This document shows positions 26,068-35,059 of a DNA stretch of 64,000 bases, piece by piece (the stretch's first letter is position 1; the number at the start of each line of letters is the position of its first letter). A program made the translations under genes and the position numbers. The notes beneath the pieces are model-generated. The model was not told where the DNA came from. It searched no databases and saw only the letters and a list, made by a program, of their open reading frames with translations. This DNA is from SAR86 cluster bacterium SAR86E (GTDB taxonomy: Bacteria; Pseudomonadota; Gammaproteobacteria; Magnimaribacterales; D2472), in the NCBI GenBank assembly GCA_000307935.1, contig AMWX01000001.1, positions 62,001 through 126,000 on the forward strand, given 5' to 3'.

Positions 26068-27390
26068 CTAGTTACTTAGCCCAGAATATATTAGTGTCTT
26101 TAATTCTTCTCTAAGTGGATATTTATCCGACGGCATGTATTGAGTCATCAAAGTAGCGGTAACATTATTTTTTTGATCGACCCAGAAAATAGTACTAGCA
26201 GCACCACCCCAAAAAAACTCACCATCCACAGAATAGGAGCCTGCAACTCCAGCATCCATTATTGAGCCAACCGTAAGACCAAAACCAACTCCATTTAGAC
26301 CAAAAGCCGCACCATCAGATAGTATCTCACTCGATAAATGATTTCTTGACATTAGACTCACCGAAGCCTTACTTAAAATTCTTACCCCATTTAAAGTACC
26401 ACCATTTAACAACATTTCTGCAAATTTACTGTAGTCATCTATGTTGGAGACAAGTCCAGAACCTCCATCAAAGAGGCGTGATGAATTATTAAGGTAGGGT
26501 GATTCATTAAATGAATCTATGGCTCTTAATTCCTCTGAGAACATTAGTTCAGCTCTATTTAAGCCAGATGGAGCGACAACCTCACCATCTCTGCTAAATG
26601 CACCCGATGTGTAAAGAGTTGTAAATGAATCTTTATCGATTGGGTTAACTGAAAAACCAATGCTTTTAAGATCTAGTGGATCAAAAATATTTTGTTGCAG
26701 ATATTCAGCAAATGTCACCCCAGAAACAACTTCGACAACACAACCTAAAACATCCATATTAATTCCATAAGACCATTTCTCACCAGGATTATGCAATAGA
26801 GGTGCTGATGCAGCGGCTGCTGCAAACTGACAAGTGTTTCCTGGAAATTTATTAAGTTCTGCATCCAATGCGCCAAAGAAATATGGTCGAATATTATATT
26901 TTCGATATATTTGATGAACTGGACCTTCGCCAGCCCAGCTATAGGTTAAGCCGCTAGTATGAGTTAACAAGTCTCTAATGGTTATTTCACGCTTGGGTTT
27001 AACAACGTAATCTTGAAAATCTAAATTTATTACCTTGGTATCCTTAAAAGCAGGTATGTATTTTGAAACTTTATCATTGAGTCTCAACTTTCCGCTTTCA
27101 ACAAGCTGCATGATTGCAACTCCAGTTACAGGCTTGGTCATTGAATAAATTCTATAAACAGTTCCTTTGTCTGCTTTTACTTTGTTTTCAATGTCTGCCA
27201 TTCCTTCGACATGACGATATATTTCTTTGTTATTTTGTTTAATTAGTATTGAAATATTGGGCAAGTTCCCGTTTTTTATGTATGTGTTGAAATGTTTTGT
27301 AATTCTATTTTTATCTTCGTTATCAAGAGATGAAGCTGTAATGTTGATAGAAAAAACAATAATGAATACTAACTGCCTAAAGAATGTCAT
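26068..27390 (-). CDS. Beta-lactamase-fold serine hydrolase (class C/EstB-like esterase)
   Basis: 440-residue exported protein of the serine beta-lactamase/penicillin-binding-protein fold, probably an esterase or peptidase rather than a resistance enzyme. Signal peptide about 1-20. The nucleophile motif is S83-M-T-K86 (IYSMTKPVTG), followed by the tyrosine region WSYGINMDVLG and a C-terminal FWGGAAST segment in place of the KTG box. I choose the ATG at 27390: AGGTGA (27395-27400) is its Shine-Dalgarno, and an upstream GTG at 27399 falls inside that sequence. It is divergent from the thioesterase gene, 50 nt away. Confidence 0.86.
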   Translation of the reverse strand: MTFFRQLVFIIVFSINITASSLDNEDKNRITKHFNTYIKNGNLPNISILIKQNNKEIYRHVEGMADIENKVKADKGTVYRIYSMTKPVTGVAIMQLVESGKLRLNDKVSKYIPAFKDTKVINLDFQDYVVKPKREITIRDLLTHTSGLTYSWAGEGPVHQIYRKYNIRPYFFGALDAELNKFPGNTCQFAAAAASAPLLHNPGEKWSYGINMDVLGCVVEVVSGVTFAEYLQQNIFDPLDLKSIGFSVNPIDKDSFTTLYTSGAFSRDGEVVAPSGLNRAELMFSEELRAIDSFNESPYLNNSSRLFDGGSGLVSNIDDYSKFAEMLLNGGTLNGVRILSKASVSLMSRNHLSSEILSDGAAFGLNGVGFGLTVGSIMDAGVAGSYSVDGEFFWGGAASTIFWVDQKNNVTATLMTQYMPSDKYPLREELKTLIYSGLSN

Positions 27391-27440
27391 AATTTTCACC
27401 TATAATTTATGTTTTACATTCTATTACAGTTAATTATCCA

Positions 27441-27842
27441 ATGACATCAAAATTAAATTTATCAGAACCCCCTCAATTCCTTTCCATACTTGGATCAAAA
27501 GGGTTTGAGCTTTCAGAGGATAATGAATCAATAACCATGAATTTTGATGTAGGAGAAGAATTAACTCATTCAAATGGAACTATTGTTCAGGGTGGCTTTA
27601 TAACTGCAATGTTAGATACCTCTATGGCTCATCTCATTATTTTTAAAATGAATGGCGAATATAATCCTTTAACCCTTAGTATTAATGTAACTTTCTTGGC
27701 TCCCGGCTCTCCAGGTCAATTTACTGCATCTGCCAAAGTTGATAAGTTGGGTAAAAGCATCTCCTTTACTTCAGCTAACTTACATCAACATGGCAAATTA
27801 ATTGCGACTGCCACAGCAACAAATAAATTAGTCAAATTTTAA
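27441..27842 (+). CDS. PaaI-type hotdog-fold thioesterase
   Basis: 133-residue acyl-CoA thioesterase-like protein. The hotdog core shows LTHSNGTIVQGGFITAMLD (~35-53; the N-x-x-x-x-x-G-G motif with the catalytic Asp at the end), then LTLSINVTFLAPG and GKSISFTSANLHQHGKLIATATAT. Likely hydrolyses phenylacyl- or medium-chain acyl-CoA. It is the first of a rightward run to 33612 (DUF3089, alpha/beta hydrolase, GPH symporter, TetR, DUF1145, MATE) and ends 3 nt before the next ATG. The substrate is unknown. Confidence 0.86.
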   Translation: MTSKLNLSEPPQFLSILGSKGFELSEDNESITMNFDVGEELTHSNGTIVQGGFITAMLDTSMAHLIIFKMNGEYNPLTLSINVTFLAPGSPGQFTASAKVDKLGKSISFTSANLHQHGKLIATATATNKLVKF

Positions 27843-27845
27843 TTT

Positions 27846-28973
27846 ATGACAGATAAAGTCACGCATAAGAGGTCTAATCATTCGGCAGCAAAAAAAAGAT
27901 ATTTGAAGCTAATTGACAGTGTTAAACCCCAACATGAGTTTGATAATAAAAAAACTCCTTCTCCTCCTGATTACAATGATAAAAAATTTTGGGCTTCATT
28001 TTTAGGTGACGATGGCTTCCACCTACTGTCTCCAGATTGCAAGGAAATGAATGAAAAAAAAGAATTTGACGTTTTTTATATCCATCCAACAGGTTTTTTT
28101 GACCAATGTTGGAATGCTCCATTCGATGAAGAATCAGCTGCTTATGAAAGAACAAGTAGTCATTTAGCTAGCCAAGCATCAGCATTCGCTCAGTCATGTA
28201 ATATTTTTACTCCTTATTACAGACAGGCTACATACTATTCATTTTTTGATATTGCCTCATCTGGATCTATGGCTCTTGATATTGCATATACAGATATAGC
28301 TAACGCATTTAAAGTGTATTTGGAAAAATATAATCAAGGCCGACCGTTCTTCATTGCTGGTCATAGCCAGGGAGCGCTACATGGACAGAGGCTTATTCAT
28401 GAGCATGTCTCTAAAAATACATCAAGAGATTTATTTATTGCCGCCTACTTAATTGGGTATATTTTGCCAATTAAATATTTTGATGGTCTTTATCCAGATC
28501 TTTCCATTTCCCAGTCACCTAATGATCAACAAGTAATTATTTCATGGTCAACCGGAACAGAGGGATTTTCTAGAAGTCGAGCTAAATCTTTATTCTGGAC
28601 CCCTAACGGTTGGAAAAAAGAAAAAATGGAACAACCATTAGTCTGTAATCATCCATTATCTTGGGATCAAAGAAGAGAATGGATAGAAGATGAATCAAAT
28701 ATTTCAATACGTTTAAAATCCAGCACCTTATTTCTTAATGACTATCATGCAAAATCTCACTCCCATGCAAAACTGTCTATTGATAAGATAAAAAACTTAA
28801 GTTTATTTGCAAGGCTCTCTCAAAATTATATGATTGAAACAAAAGGAACTTTGATAGATAAAGTCGCCTCGTTTACAGTTGATGGAGATTTACATAATCT
28901 GGATATAGCCCTTTTTTGGGGTTCTTTAAGAAACAATATTAGGGTTCGAGCAAATGCCTTTATTAAAAAATAG
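27846..28973 (+). CDS. DUF3089 alpha/beta-hydrolase-fold protein
   Basis: 375-residue predicted hydrolase. DUF3089 features visible are FYIHPTGF (~76-83), FTPYYRQA (~121-128), AYTDIANAF followed by GRPFFIAGHSQGALHG, with the nucleophile Ser in GHSQG near residue 174. There is no signal peptide; the N-terminal ~35 residues are basic and polar. The family's substrates are unknown. Its 3' end overlaps the next hydrolase gene by 20 nt, an unusually long overlap for this window. Confidence 0.82.
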   Translation: MTDKVTHKRSNHSAAKKRYLKLIDSVKPQHEFDNKKTPSPPDYNDKKFWASFLGDDGFHLLSPDCKEMNEKKEFDVFYIHPTGFFDQCWNAPFDEESAAYERTSSHLASQASAFAQSCNIFTPYYRQATYYSFFDIASSGSMALDIAYTDIANAFKVYLEKYNQGRPFFIAGHSQGALHGQRLIHEHVSKNTSRDLFIAAYLIGYILPIKYFDGLYPDLSISQSPNDQQVIISWSTGTEGFSRSRAKSLFWTPNGWKKEKMEQPLVCNHPLSWDQRREWIEDESNISIRLKSSTLFLNDYHAKSHSHAKLSIDKIKNLSLFARLSQNYMIETKGTLIDKVASFTVDGDLHNLDIALFWGSLRNNIRVRANAFIKK

Positions 28974-29922
28974 TTTTTTCTTTTTAGTAATTTTTCTTAG
29001 TTTTAATATTAAGAGTTATGAGGAGGGCTTTGCTTTAAATAATGAAATAAAAATTGCATACAGAGACTACGGACCAGAAACAGGTGAACCAATTCTATTA
29101 GTCACTGGTCTGGGCGCACAGCTTACTCTTTGGCCAGATTTTTTGATAGAAAGTTTACAGGAAAAAAATTTTCGCCCAATTGCTTTTGATAATCGAGATG
29201 TTGGATTGTCTACTAGATTTACTTCCAAGCCCTCTCAAACATTAAACTACATTAAATATTTTTTATTTTTACCTATTAAATCTGAATATTCGATTGAGGA
29301 TATGGCTTCAGATGGAATTTCAGTGCTCGACCATTTGAATGTTGATAGATCACATATATTGGGTATGTCCATGGGCGGGATGATCTCTCAAGTTTTGGTG
29401 GCTCAATATCCAGAGCGAGTTAGCTCTTTTACGATGATATCCTCCACTGCCTCTACACCCAATCCTTTTAATGGACCAAAACTGAAAGTTACACGTCAAT
29501 TACTTAAAAGATCTGCAGCTAAAGATGATATTGAAGGCAGGATTAATCAGTCAGTTAAATTATTTGAGTTGATTGGATCTCCGGGAAAAAATTATGATAC
29601 TCAAGAGTTTCGGGAGAATATGAAATCTTATATACAAAGAGGAGGAGACGATAGTGGATTTGTTCGTCAAATGGCTGCAATTGTTGGCTCTAAAAATAGA
29701 AAAAAATTCTTACGTACTATTCAAACTCCCACAATAGTAATTCACGGTGATATAGATCCTTTAATCAAGGTTAGTAATGCTTATTCAGCTCATAAACTCA
29801 TTCAATCAAGCGATTTAATAATAGTAAATGGCATGGGTCATATCTTGGATGAATTATCATATTCAAAATTTCAGAATCAATTGATTAAATTTTTAAAGAA
29901 TAACTCAACAGATTCCATCTAA
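28954..29922 (+). CDS. Exported alpha/beta hydrolase (esterase-like)
   Basis: 322-residue alpha/beta hydrolase with an N-terminal signal peptide or anchor (1-21, FFFLVIFLSF). Oxyanion region VTGLGAQLTLWP (~50-61), nucleophile elbow GMSMGGM (S139), an Asp in HGDIDPL and a C-terminal His in GMGHILDE form the likely catalytic triad. The DNRDVGLST motif is common in aromatic-ester and haloperoxidase-like members. Periplasmic location is inferred from the signal. It starts inside the DUF3089 gene (20-nt overlap), implying coupled translation. Confidence 0.86.
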   Translation: MPLLKNSFFFLVIFLSFNIKSYEEGFALNNEIKIAYRDYGPETGEPILLVTGLGAQLTLWPDFLIESLQEKNFRPIAFDNRDVGLSTRFTSKPSQTLNYIKYFLFLPIKSEYSIEDMASDGISVLDHLNVDRSHILGMSMGGMISQVLVAQYPERVSSFTMISSTASTPNPFNGPKLKVTRQLLKRSAAKDDIEGRINQSVKLFELIGSPGKNYDTQEFRENMKSYIQRGGDDSGFVRQMAAIVGSKNRKKFLRTIQTPTIVIHGDIDPLIKVSNAYSAHKLIQSSDLIIVNGMGHILDELSYSKFQNQLIKFLKNNSTDSI

Positions 29923-29970
29923 TTCCATTATGTCATTCCATTTTCTACCTAATGTTTGCAATGCTGCCTC

Positions 29971-31374
29971 ATGACAATTCAACCTAAAGAAAAATTTTTT
30001 TATGCTAGTGGCGCTATATCAAATGGGGTTAAGGCTGATGCCTTTACATTTTTTTTACTATTTTTTTATTCAAATGTTATAGGTCTGACACCTGGTTTAG
30101 CTAGCCTAGCAATATTTATTGCATTGATGGTTGATGCATTCACAGATCCTCTAATGGGAGCTATTTCGGATCGAACAAAACATCGATACGGTAGACGTCA
30201 TCCTTATTTTTTGGTTGGGATGATTCCTATGTCATTGTCTTATTTTATGCTTTTCGCTATTCAGCCTTCCTGGGAACTATCTCAAGAGAATCTTTTTATA
30301 TGGATGCTAACTTTTACACTTTTAACAAGACTAGGAATGACCATTTTTGAAGTGCCTCATCGATCTCTTGGAGCTGAAATGACTCGCTCCTACACAGAGA
30401 GAACATCAATATTTGCAACCAGGGAAATGCTTGGCTGGTTCGGTGGTTTATTTAATGCTTTTTTAGCTTATACAATTTTTTTTAAAGATACGCCTGTTTA
30501 TATGCCAGGCACTAAAAATCCTGAGCCTTGGATTTATTATGGTATGACTGGTGCAAGTATTATGTGTCTTTCGGTATTGCTTACCTATTTTGGAACACTA
30601 AAGTATCGACATAACCCAGCAAATGAAGCTCAAGCTTTTAATTTGTCGCTAATTTTCCAGCAAATAAAAATCGCTTTAAAAAATAAATCATTTTTAATTT
30701 TTTTCTTTGGTTATTTATTTGTAGCAGTGGGTTGGGGTATGGGAAGCTCGTTGCAAATATACATGAATACATATTTTTGGGAATTTCCATCCACGATGCT
30801 AGCATCATATTTAGGCATATATCTTATTGCCACTTTAAGCGCATTTCTTATAGTCCCAATTTTGGTGAAGACCTTTGAAAAACGATCCATTTTGCTTTTA
30901 GCAATTAGTTGCGCAGCAATAATTCCTCCAATACCTATAATTTTATTTATAAATGATTTATTTCCAGCTGCAGGGACTTGGAGTCTTTTTTATGCAACCG
31001 TCCCATTTGTTTATATTGGAAATCTTTGTCTCTCTTCTAGCGCCATAGTAAGAGAATCAATGCTCGGAGACATCAGTGATGAGGTTGAGCTTGAAAGTGG
31101 TTTAGGTCAGCAAGGGCTAATGTTTGCTTCAAGTTCGTTAATAGGTAAGTTAAATACCGGATTAGGGATCTTAATGGCTGGACTTGCCCTTGAATTAATT
31201 AAATTTCCACAGGGCTCTGCTGTTACACCTAATGCTGAAAACATTTTTAATCTAGCAATGATTCAAGGACCCTTGGTTGCAGTATTTATGATTATCCCTT
31301 TTGGCATATTTTATTTCTATAAAATTGATAGATACAAGCACGAAGAAATTATTCACAAACTTAAATCACAGTAA
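29971..31374 (+). CDS. GPH-family (MFS_2) sodium/glycoside-type symporter
   Basis: Inner-membrane transporter of 467 residues, twelve predicted helices, resembling melibiose/glucuronide carriers. The diagnostic stretch VDAFTDPLMGAISDRT with the following GRRHPY (~45-75) is present. Substrate is unknown; glycosides are typical for the family, but in this hydrolase-rich context other organic solutes are possible. I choose the ATG at 29971 (MTIQPKEKFF) over a TTG at 29956; neither has a Shine-Dalgarno. Confidence 0.9.
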   Translation: MTIQPKEKFFYASGAISNGVKADAFTFFLLFFYSNVIGLTPGLASLAIFIALMVDAFTDPLMGAISDRTKHRYGRRHPYFLVGMIPMSLSYFMLFAIQPSWELSQENLFIWMLTFTLLTRLGMTIFEVPHRSLGAEMTRSYTERTSIFATREMLGWFGGLFNAFLAYTIFFKDTPVYMPGTKNPEPWIYYGMTGASIMCLSVLLTYFGTLKYRHNPANEAQAFNLSLIFQQIKIALKNKSFLIFFFGYLFVAVGWGMGSSLQIYMNTYFWEFPSTMLASYLGIYLIATLSAFLIVPILVKTFEKRSILLLAISCAAIIPPIPIILFINDLFPAAGTWSLFYATVPFVYIGNLCLSSSAIVRESMLGDISDEVELESGLGQQGLMFASSSLIGKLNTGLGILMAGLALELIKFPQGSAVTPNAENIFNLAMIQGPLVAVFMIIPFGIFYFYKIDRYKHEEIIHKLKSQ

Positions 31375-31403
31375 TTAATTTTGAAAGTTTGTATACTCTT
31401 CCA

Positions 31404-32006
31404 ATGAATGTTGAAATTAAAAATACTTCCAAGCGCTTAAAACGAAAAGATTTAATTTTAGAGTCAGCAATAAATATATTTTCACAATATGGATATCAAA
31501 ATACAAAACTTGAACAAATCACCGAATCTCTCAAGTTAACGGACAAATCAATATATTATTATTTTAGTAGCAAAGGTGATCTTTTCATTGAAGTAATTCT
31601 TTCAATTCAAGCTAAGTTAAATGCCCTCATTTCTGCAATTAACAAAGAAGAATGCGATCATCTGAGCAAAATTAAGCTTTACACCAATAAAGCGATGACC
31701 ATCAATGGATTAACTCTTCTGATGCAACTGCCAAAATCGTTATCAGATTTTGCAAAATATGATGACATTAAAGAAAATGAATTTCAGCAATATGCACACT
31801 GGACCAATTGGTTTAAGAAGGGGCAGCTTGATGGATCTATGATTAACGGAGATCCAGAGGAACATCGTAATTTTTTATTTGGGTCATTATTTTATCTTCA
31901 TCATTGGTATGCAATAAAAGATAATGAGAGTTATGCTCATATTCAACCATTTATTGAGCAAATGATTGATAGAATGTATTCAACAAAATTTCAGAGGTTG
32001 CAATGA
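31404..32006 (+). CDS. TetR/AcrR-family transcriptional regulator
   Basis: 200-residue regulator. The N-terminal helix-turn-helix is typical: RKDLILESAINIFSQYGY, then KLEQITESLKLTDKSIYYYF with the recognition helix ending in YYYF and SKGDLF (residues ~12-60 from the ATG at 31404). The C-terminal ligand-binding part is unassigned. It overlaps the DUF1145 gene by 4 nt and precedes a MATE pump, so control of the pump or of the upstream GPH symporter is a reasonable guess. A TTG at 31389 is a less likely start. Confidence 0.88.
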   Translation: MNVEIKNTSKRLKRKDLILESAINIFSQYGYQNTKLEQITESLKLTDKSIYYYFSSKGDLFIEVILSIQAKLNALISAINKEECDHLSKIKLYTNKAMTINGLTLLMQLPKSLSDFAKYDDIKENEFQQYAHWTNWFKKGQLDGSMINGDPEEHRNFLFGSLFYLHHWYAIKDNESYAHIQPFIEQMIDRMYSTKFQRLQ

Positions 32007-32248
32007 AAATTCCACACTATATAACATTAATTTTATGGGCTTTGGGTATCGTTAATTTATTCGAACCATTTAACGGGTTCTTATTCTTTATTGCTTCAGG
32101 AGTTTTTTATTTATTGCTAATTGCTCATTTGATAGAATGTTACATCTTTAGAAATAAAATTCTAACCTCACAGGATTCACCCTTTGTTGCTTTCTCAATG
32201 ACACTTTTATTTGGAGTTATTTACTTAAATTCAATTAAAGAATCCTAG
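32003..32248 (+). CDS. DUF1145-like small membrane protein (YhhL-like)
   Basis: 81-residue protein with three predicted helices (~7-22, 25-45 and 61-77). LWALGIVNLFEPFNG and the following LLIAHLIECYIF with its His/Glu pair match the DUF1145 pattern of E. coli YhhL. The function of the family is unknown. It is translationally coupled to the TetR gene (ATGA overlap) and ends 2 nt before the MATE gene. Confidence 0.62.
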   Translation: MKIPHYITLILWALGIVNLFEPFNGFLFFIASGVFYLLLIAHLIECYIFRNKILTSQDSPFVAFSMTLLFGVIYLNSIKES

Positions 32249-32250
32249 CT

Positions 32251-33612
32251 GTGGAAGTCTTAGAAGAGGGGGGTAAAATCCCTAGGGGCTCAATGGGCGT
32301 CTGGACATTGGCCTGGCCCTCAATCATCACAAATCTTTTTTATGCAACCAGCTCAATAGTTGCGATTAAAGTAGTTGGCAATCTTGGTCCTGATGCTATT
32401 GCCGCAGCAGTAACTGGGCAAAGGGTAACCTTTATACTTCAAGCTGTTCTAACTGGTGTTTTAGCTGGATCTACAGCTTTAATTGCAAGAAATTGGGGGG
32501 CTAATAATAAATCTGAGGCTGGAATATTTTTTACAAGAACTGTTCAATTAGTAATATTTATATCAATAATATCTGCTTATTTAATTTGGCAGTTTGCTGA
32601 ATCTCTTGTTATTTTTTTTGGTTTAAAAGATAAAGCTTTAATCCTATCCACCGAATATCTGAGAGCCATTTCACCTTTTTATATTGCTTTTGGTTGTGGA
32701 ATGGCCCTGATAACTGCTCTAAGAGCTGTTGGAGATGTAAAAACTCCTTTGGTCATTGGAATGATCATGAATCTATTTGCAATTTTTTTTATGCTTGTTC
32801 TGGTCAATGGTTGGTTAGGTTTTCCTCAATATGGTGTCAAGGGCGCCGCCCTTGGTAATGGTGTTTCATTTATCATTGGCGCATCTCTTTTGATTGTCTT
32901 CTGGCTAACTAATCAACTACCTGTAAGGTATTTTTCTTTATTTAAATTAGACATATCAAGAGTTAAAGAAATTTTTCACTTTGGCTTACCAGCAGCACTT
33001 GAGCAAGTTATATTTCAGCTAGGCATCACAGCTTTTTTAATTTTAGTGGCTTATTATGGAACGGAGGCATATGCAGCATATGGTATCGGGGTGCAAATTC
33101 TATCATTCTCATTTGTTATAGGTTTTGGTTTTTCCATTGCTGGGGCAACACTAGTTGGACAACATTTGGGAGCAAAAGATAATGATCAAGCTAAAAGAGC
33201 TGGTTGGGGCGCTATGAGGCTCTCAATTCTATCAATGACATTCTTTGGCGTGTTGATTACTTTTTTTGCTGAGCCGCTGGCACGTTTCATGATTGATAAC
33301 GATGAAGTTGTAAGATTGTCAGTAATTTTTATATGGTTACTTGGTTCTATGCAACCTCTTATGGCCATAGAATTTTCCTTAGGGGGAGCCTTGAGAGGTG
33401 CTGGTGATACCAAAACACCTCTTGCGATCACGCTTACTTGCTTGCTTTTTATAAGAGTTTTCTTGGCAGTTATATTTTTCTTGCTTGATGCAAGCATTGA
33501 AATAATCTTTTCTACACTTTTAGCAGACTACATTGTTAAAGGTTTTTTATATGTTGCTAGATTTCGATCTGACAAATGGATGAATTCAATGTCACTTAAG
33601 GAAGATCGCTAG
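32251..33612 (+). CDS. MATE-family multidrug/solute efflux transporter
   Basis: Inner-membrane cation-coupled exporter, 453 residues with about twelve helices in two related halves. The first half shows LAWPSIITNLFYATSS and AVTGQRVTFILQAVLTG; GLPAALEQVIFQLG (~248-261) marks the second half. The start is given as the GTG at 32251, 2 nt after the DUF1145 stop. An ATG at 32293 (MGVWTLAW) with AGGGG upstream is a real alternative that removes 14 residues. Its last 17 nt overlap the convergent DUF349 gene. A TetR gene just upstream suggests regulated efflux. Confidence 0.9.
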   Translation: MEVLEEGGKIPRGSMGVWTLAWPSIITNLFYATSSIVAIKVVGNLGPDAIAAAVTGQRVTFILQAVLTGVLAGSTALIARNWGANNKSEAGIFFTRTVQLVIFISIISAYLIWQFAESLVIFFGLKDKALILSTEYLRAISPFYIAFGCGMALITALRAVGDVKTPLVIGMIMNLFAIFFMLVLVNGWLGFPQYGVKGAALGNGVSFIIGASLLIVFWLTNQLPVRYFSLFKLDISRVKEIFHFGLPAALEQVIFQLGITAFLILVAYYGTEAYAAYGIGVQILSFSFVIGFGFSIAGATLVGQHLGAKDNDQAKRAGWGAMRLSILSMTFFGVLITFFAEPLARFMIDNDEVVRLSVIFIWLLGSMQPLMAIEFSLGGALRGAGDTKTPLAITLTCLLFIRVFLAVIFFLLDASIEIIFSTLLADYIVKGFLYVARFRSDKWMNSMSLKEDR

Positions 33613-35026
33613 CTATCCCTGGAATGACTTTTGCAATTCTTTGCCATAATTTTTTTTCATTCGCACTAAGATCTTTGGACCCAAGGTTATTTATAAAGGT
33701 TATAAATATTTCTTGTATATTTTCTTGAGTACTTTTTTGAGTTGAAAATTTATCTTGTAATAACCTTAGTGAAACTTCTTGCTTAAGTTTTTTATCTACC
33801 GCTGGAGTTTCAACTTGACCAATGATCTCCAGCATAATTGTTGCCTTATTCAACTCATCATTATTGTTTATGTACTGAGGTTTTTGGAGGACCCTAGAAA
33901 TATCTTTATTAATTAATCCGCCCTTATCTTCACTTGCCTCGAGATATTTTGTAAGATTTTGATAGGCTTCTACCTTTAACAGAGTCGAAGCTTCCTTTTG
34001 TTTTTTTTCAATACTTTTTATATTTTTTTGGAGTTTTAAAAATTCAGGAGATTTTCTAATCTTGTTAAGATCTTTAAGTTTATTTTTAACATCGTGAATA
34101 GTTGTTGTTTCGCTTTGAATTCCTTCAGCTAATTCATTAAGTTGTTGTAGCTCCTCATCAGCTAAAGATTTCTCTGCCTCAAAAAATTTGTCAGCGGCTT
34201 GGTTTAAAGATTTCCATAAATTAGTTTCATTTTTCTTGCCAGCTGGTCCTATATCTTGATACTCACGTTTAATTTTTTTGAATTTTTGTATAGATGCTTG
34301 GTTATCTTCATCATCGATTAGTTTAACCTTTTCAATGAGCGCTTCTTTAAGTTTTAGGTTTTTATTTTCTTGCTGTTTTATTGCTTCATTAATTGGATTT
34401 CTTGCATTCTGATAGGCACTTTTTAGTTTTAAAAAGTCTTCATCTAAAACTGGAGCAAAGTTTTGCCATGATCGAAAAGTCTTGCTAAGGAATTTACTCA
34501 TCTCTATAAGGCTAGGCCATTTTCCCTCGTTCGATTTAGTATATTCAATCAAACTGTTGATAAGTTTTTCTCTTTCAGCTGCATTATTAATTTTAACGAC
34601 TTTTAATTCTTCATAATATTGAGCACAAGGTTCCCAAGCTTTATCAGTAAGATCTTTAAAAGCTATCCACTGTTCCCGACCTGCTGGTTTTGAAGTTTGA
34701 TCAAGTAACTGCCATTTTGTTTGCAAGCCATGTATTTCACTTGCTTGTTTTTTAGGATTCTCATGAGGAGTTGATATTAAATTTTCAATTTCTTTAATTA
34801 TTTCATTTCTCTTAGGGTTGGTAGCAAAGGATGATATGTCGTTAAAATATCTTGATTGAGCAGACATGAAATTAAACTTATGCCTTAGCTTGTTAGAAAT
34901 TCTCCCTTGAGATTTAATCGATCTTGATACCTCATTCACAAGTTTTTGAGCTATACGAATTTCACCAGCCTCAAAATGTTGCTCAGCCTTATCTAATGAT
35001 TCAAATAAAATTTTATGACTTTCCAC
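33596..35026 (-). CDS. DUF349 repeat protein
   Basis: 476-residue, highly charged, almost wholly alpha-helical cytoplasmic protein. It contains several DUF349 helical-bundle repeats; the best visible ones are near 104-135 (LQTKWQLLDQTSKPAG, EQWIAF) and 240-275 (YQDIGPAGKKNETNLW). The family is widespread in Gammaproteobacteria and of unknown function. The start is a GTG at 35026 without a clear Shine-Dalgarno, 33 nt from the divergent trpS start. Its 3' end overlaps the MATE gene. Confidence 0.82.
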   Translation of the reverse strand: MESHKILFESLDKAEQHFEAGEIRIAQKLVNEVSRSIKSQGRISNKLRHKFNFMSAQSRYFNDISSFATNPKRNEIIKEIENLISTPHENPKKQASEIHGLQTKWQLLDQTSKPAGREQWIAFKDLTDKAWEPCAQYYEELKVVKINNAAEREKLINSLIEYTKSNEGKWPSLIEMSKFLSKTFRSWQNFAPVLDEDFLKLKSAYQNARNPINEAIKQQENKNLKLKEALIEKVKLIDDEDNQASIQKFKKIKREYQDIGPAGKKNETNLWKSLNQAADKFFEAEKSLADEELQQLNELAEGIQSETTTIHDVKNKLKDLNKIRKSPEFLKLQKNIKSIEKKQKEASTLLKVEAYQNLTKYLEASEDKGGLINKDISRVLQKPQYINNNDELNKATIMLEIIGQVETPAVDKKLKQEVSLRLLQDKFSTQKSTQENIQEIFITFINNLGSKDLSANEKKLWQRIAKVIPGIASDLP

Positions 35027-35045
35027 AATAGTTACTTTTGATGTT

Positions 35046-35051
35046 TATAAT
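35046..35051 (+). promoter_or_regulatory. Consensus -10 element immediately upstream of trpS
   Basis: TATAAT lies only 8 nt before the trpS ATG and there is no Shine-Dalgarno sequence, so transcription would begin at or near the start codon. The -35 (TTCCAC at 35021-35026, 19-nt spacer) is weak. Confidence 0.5.
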
Positions 35052-35059
35052 TAACTCAA

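Noticed and set aside
26068-27390. Antibiotic-resistance beta-lactamase
   Set aside because: The SxxK motif is present, but the late KTG box is replaced by WGG and the layout fits esterase-type members of the fold.
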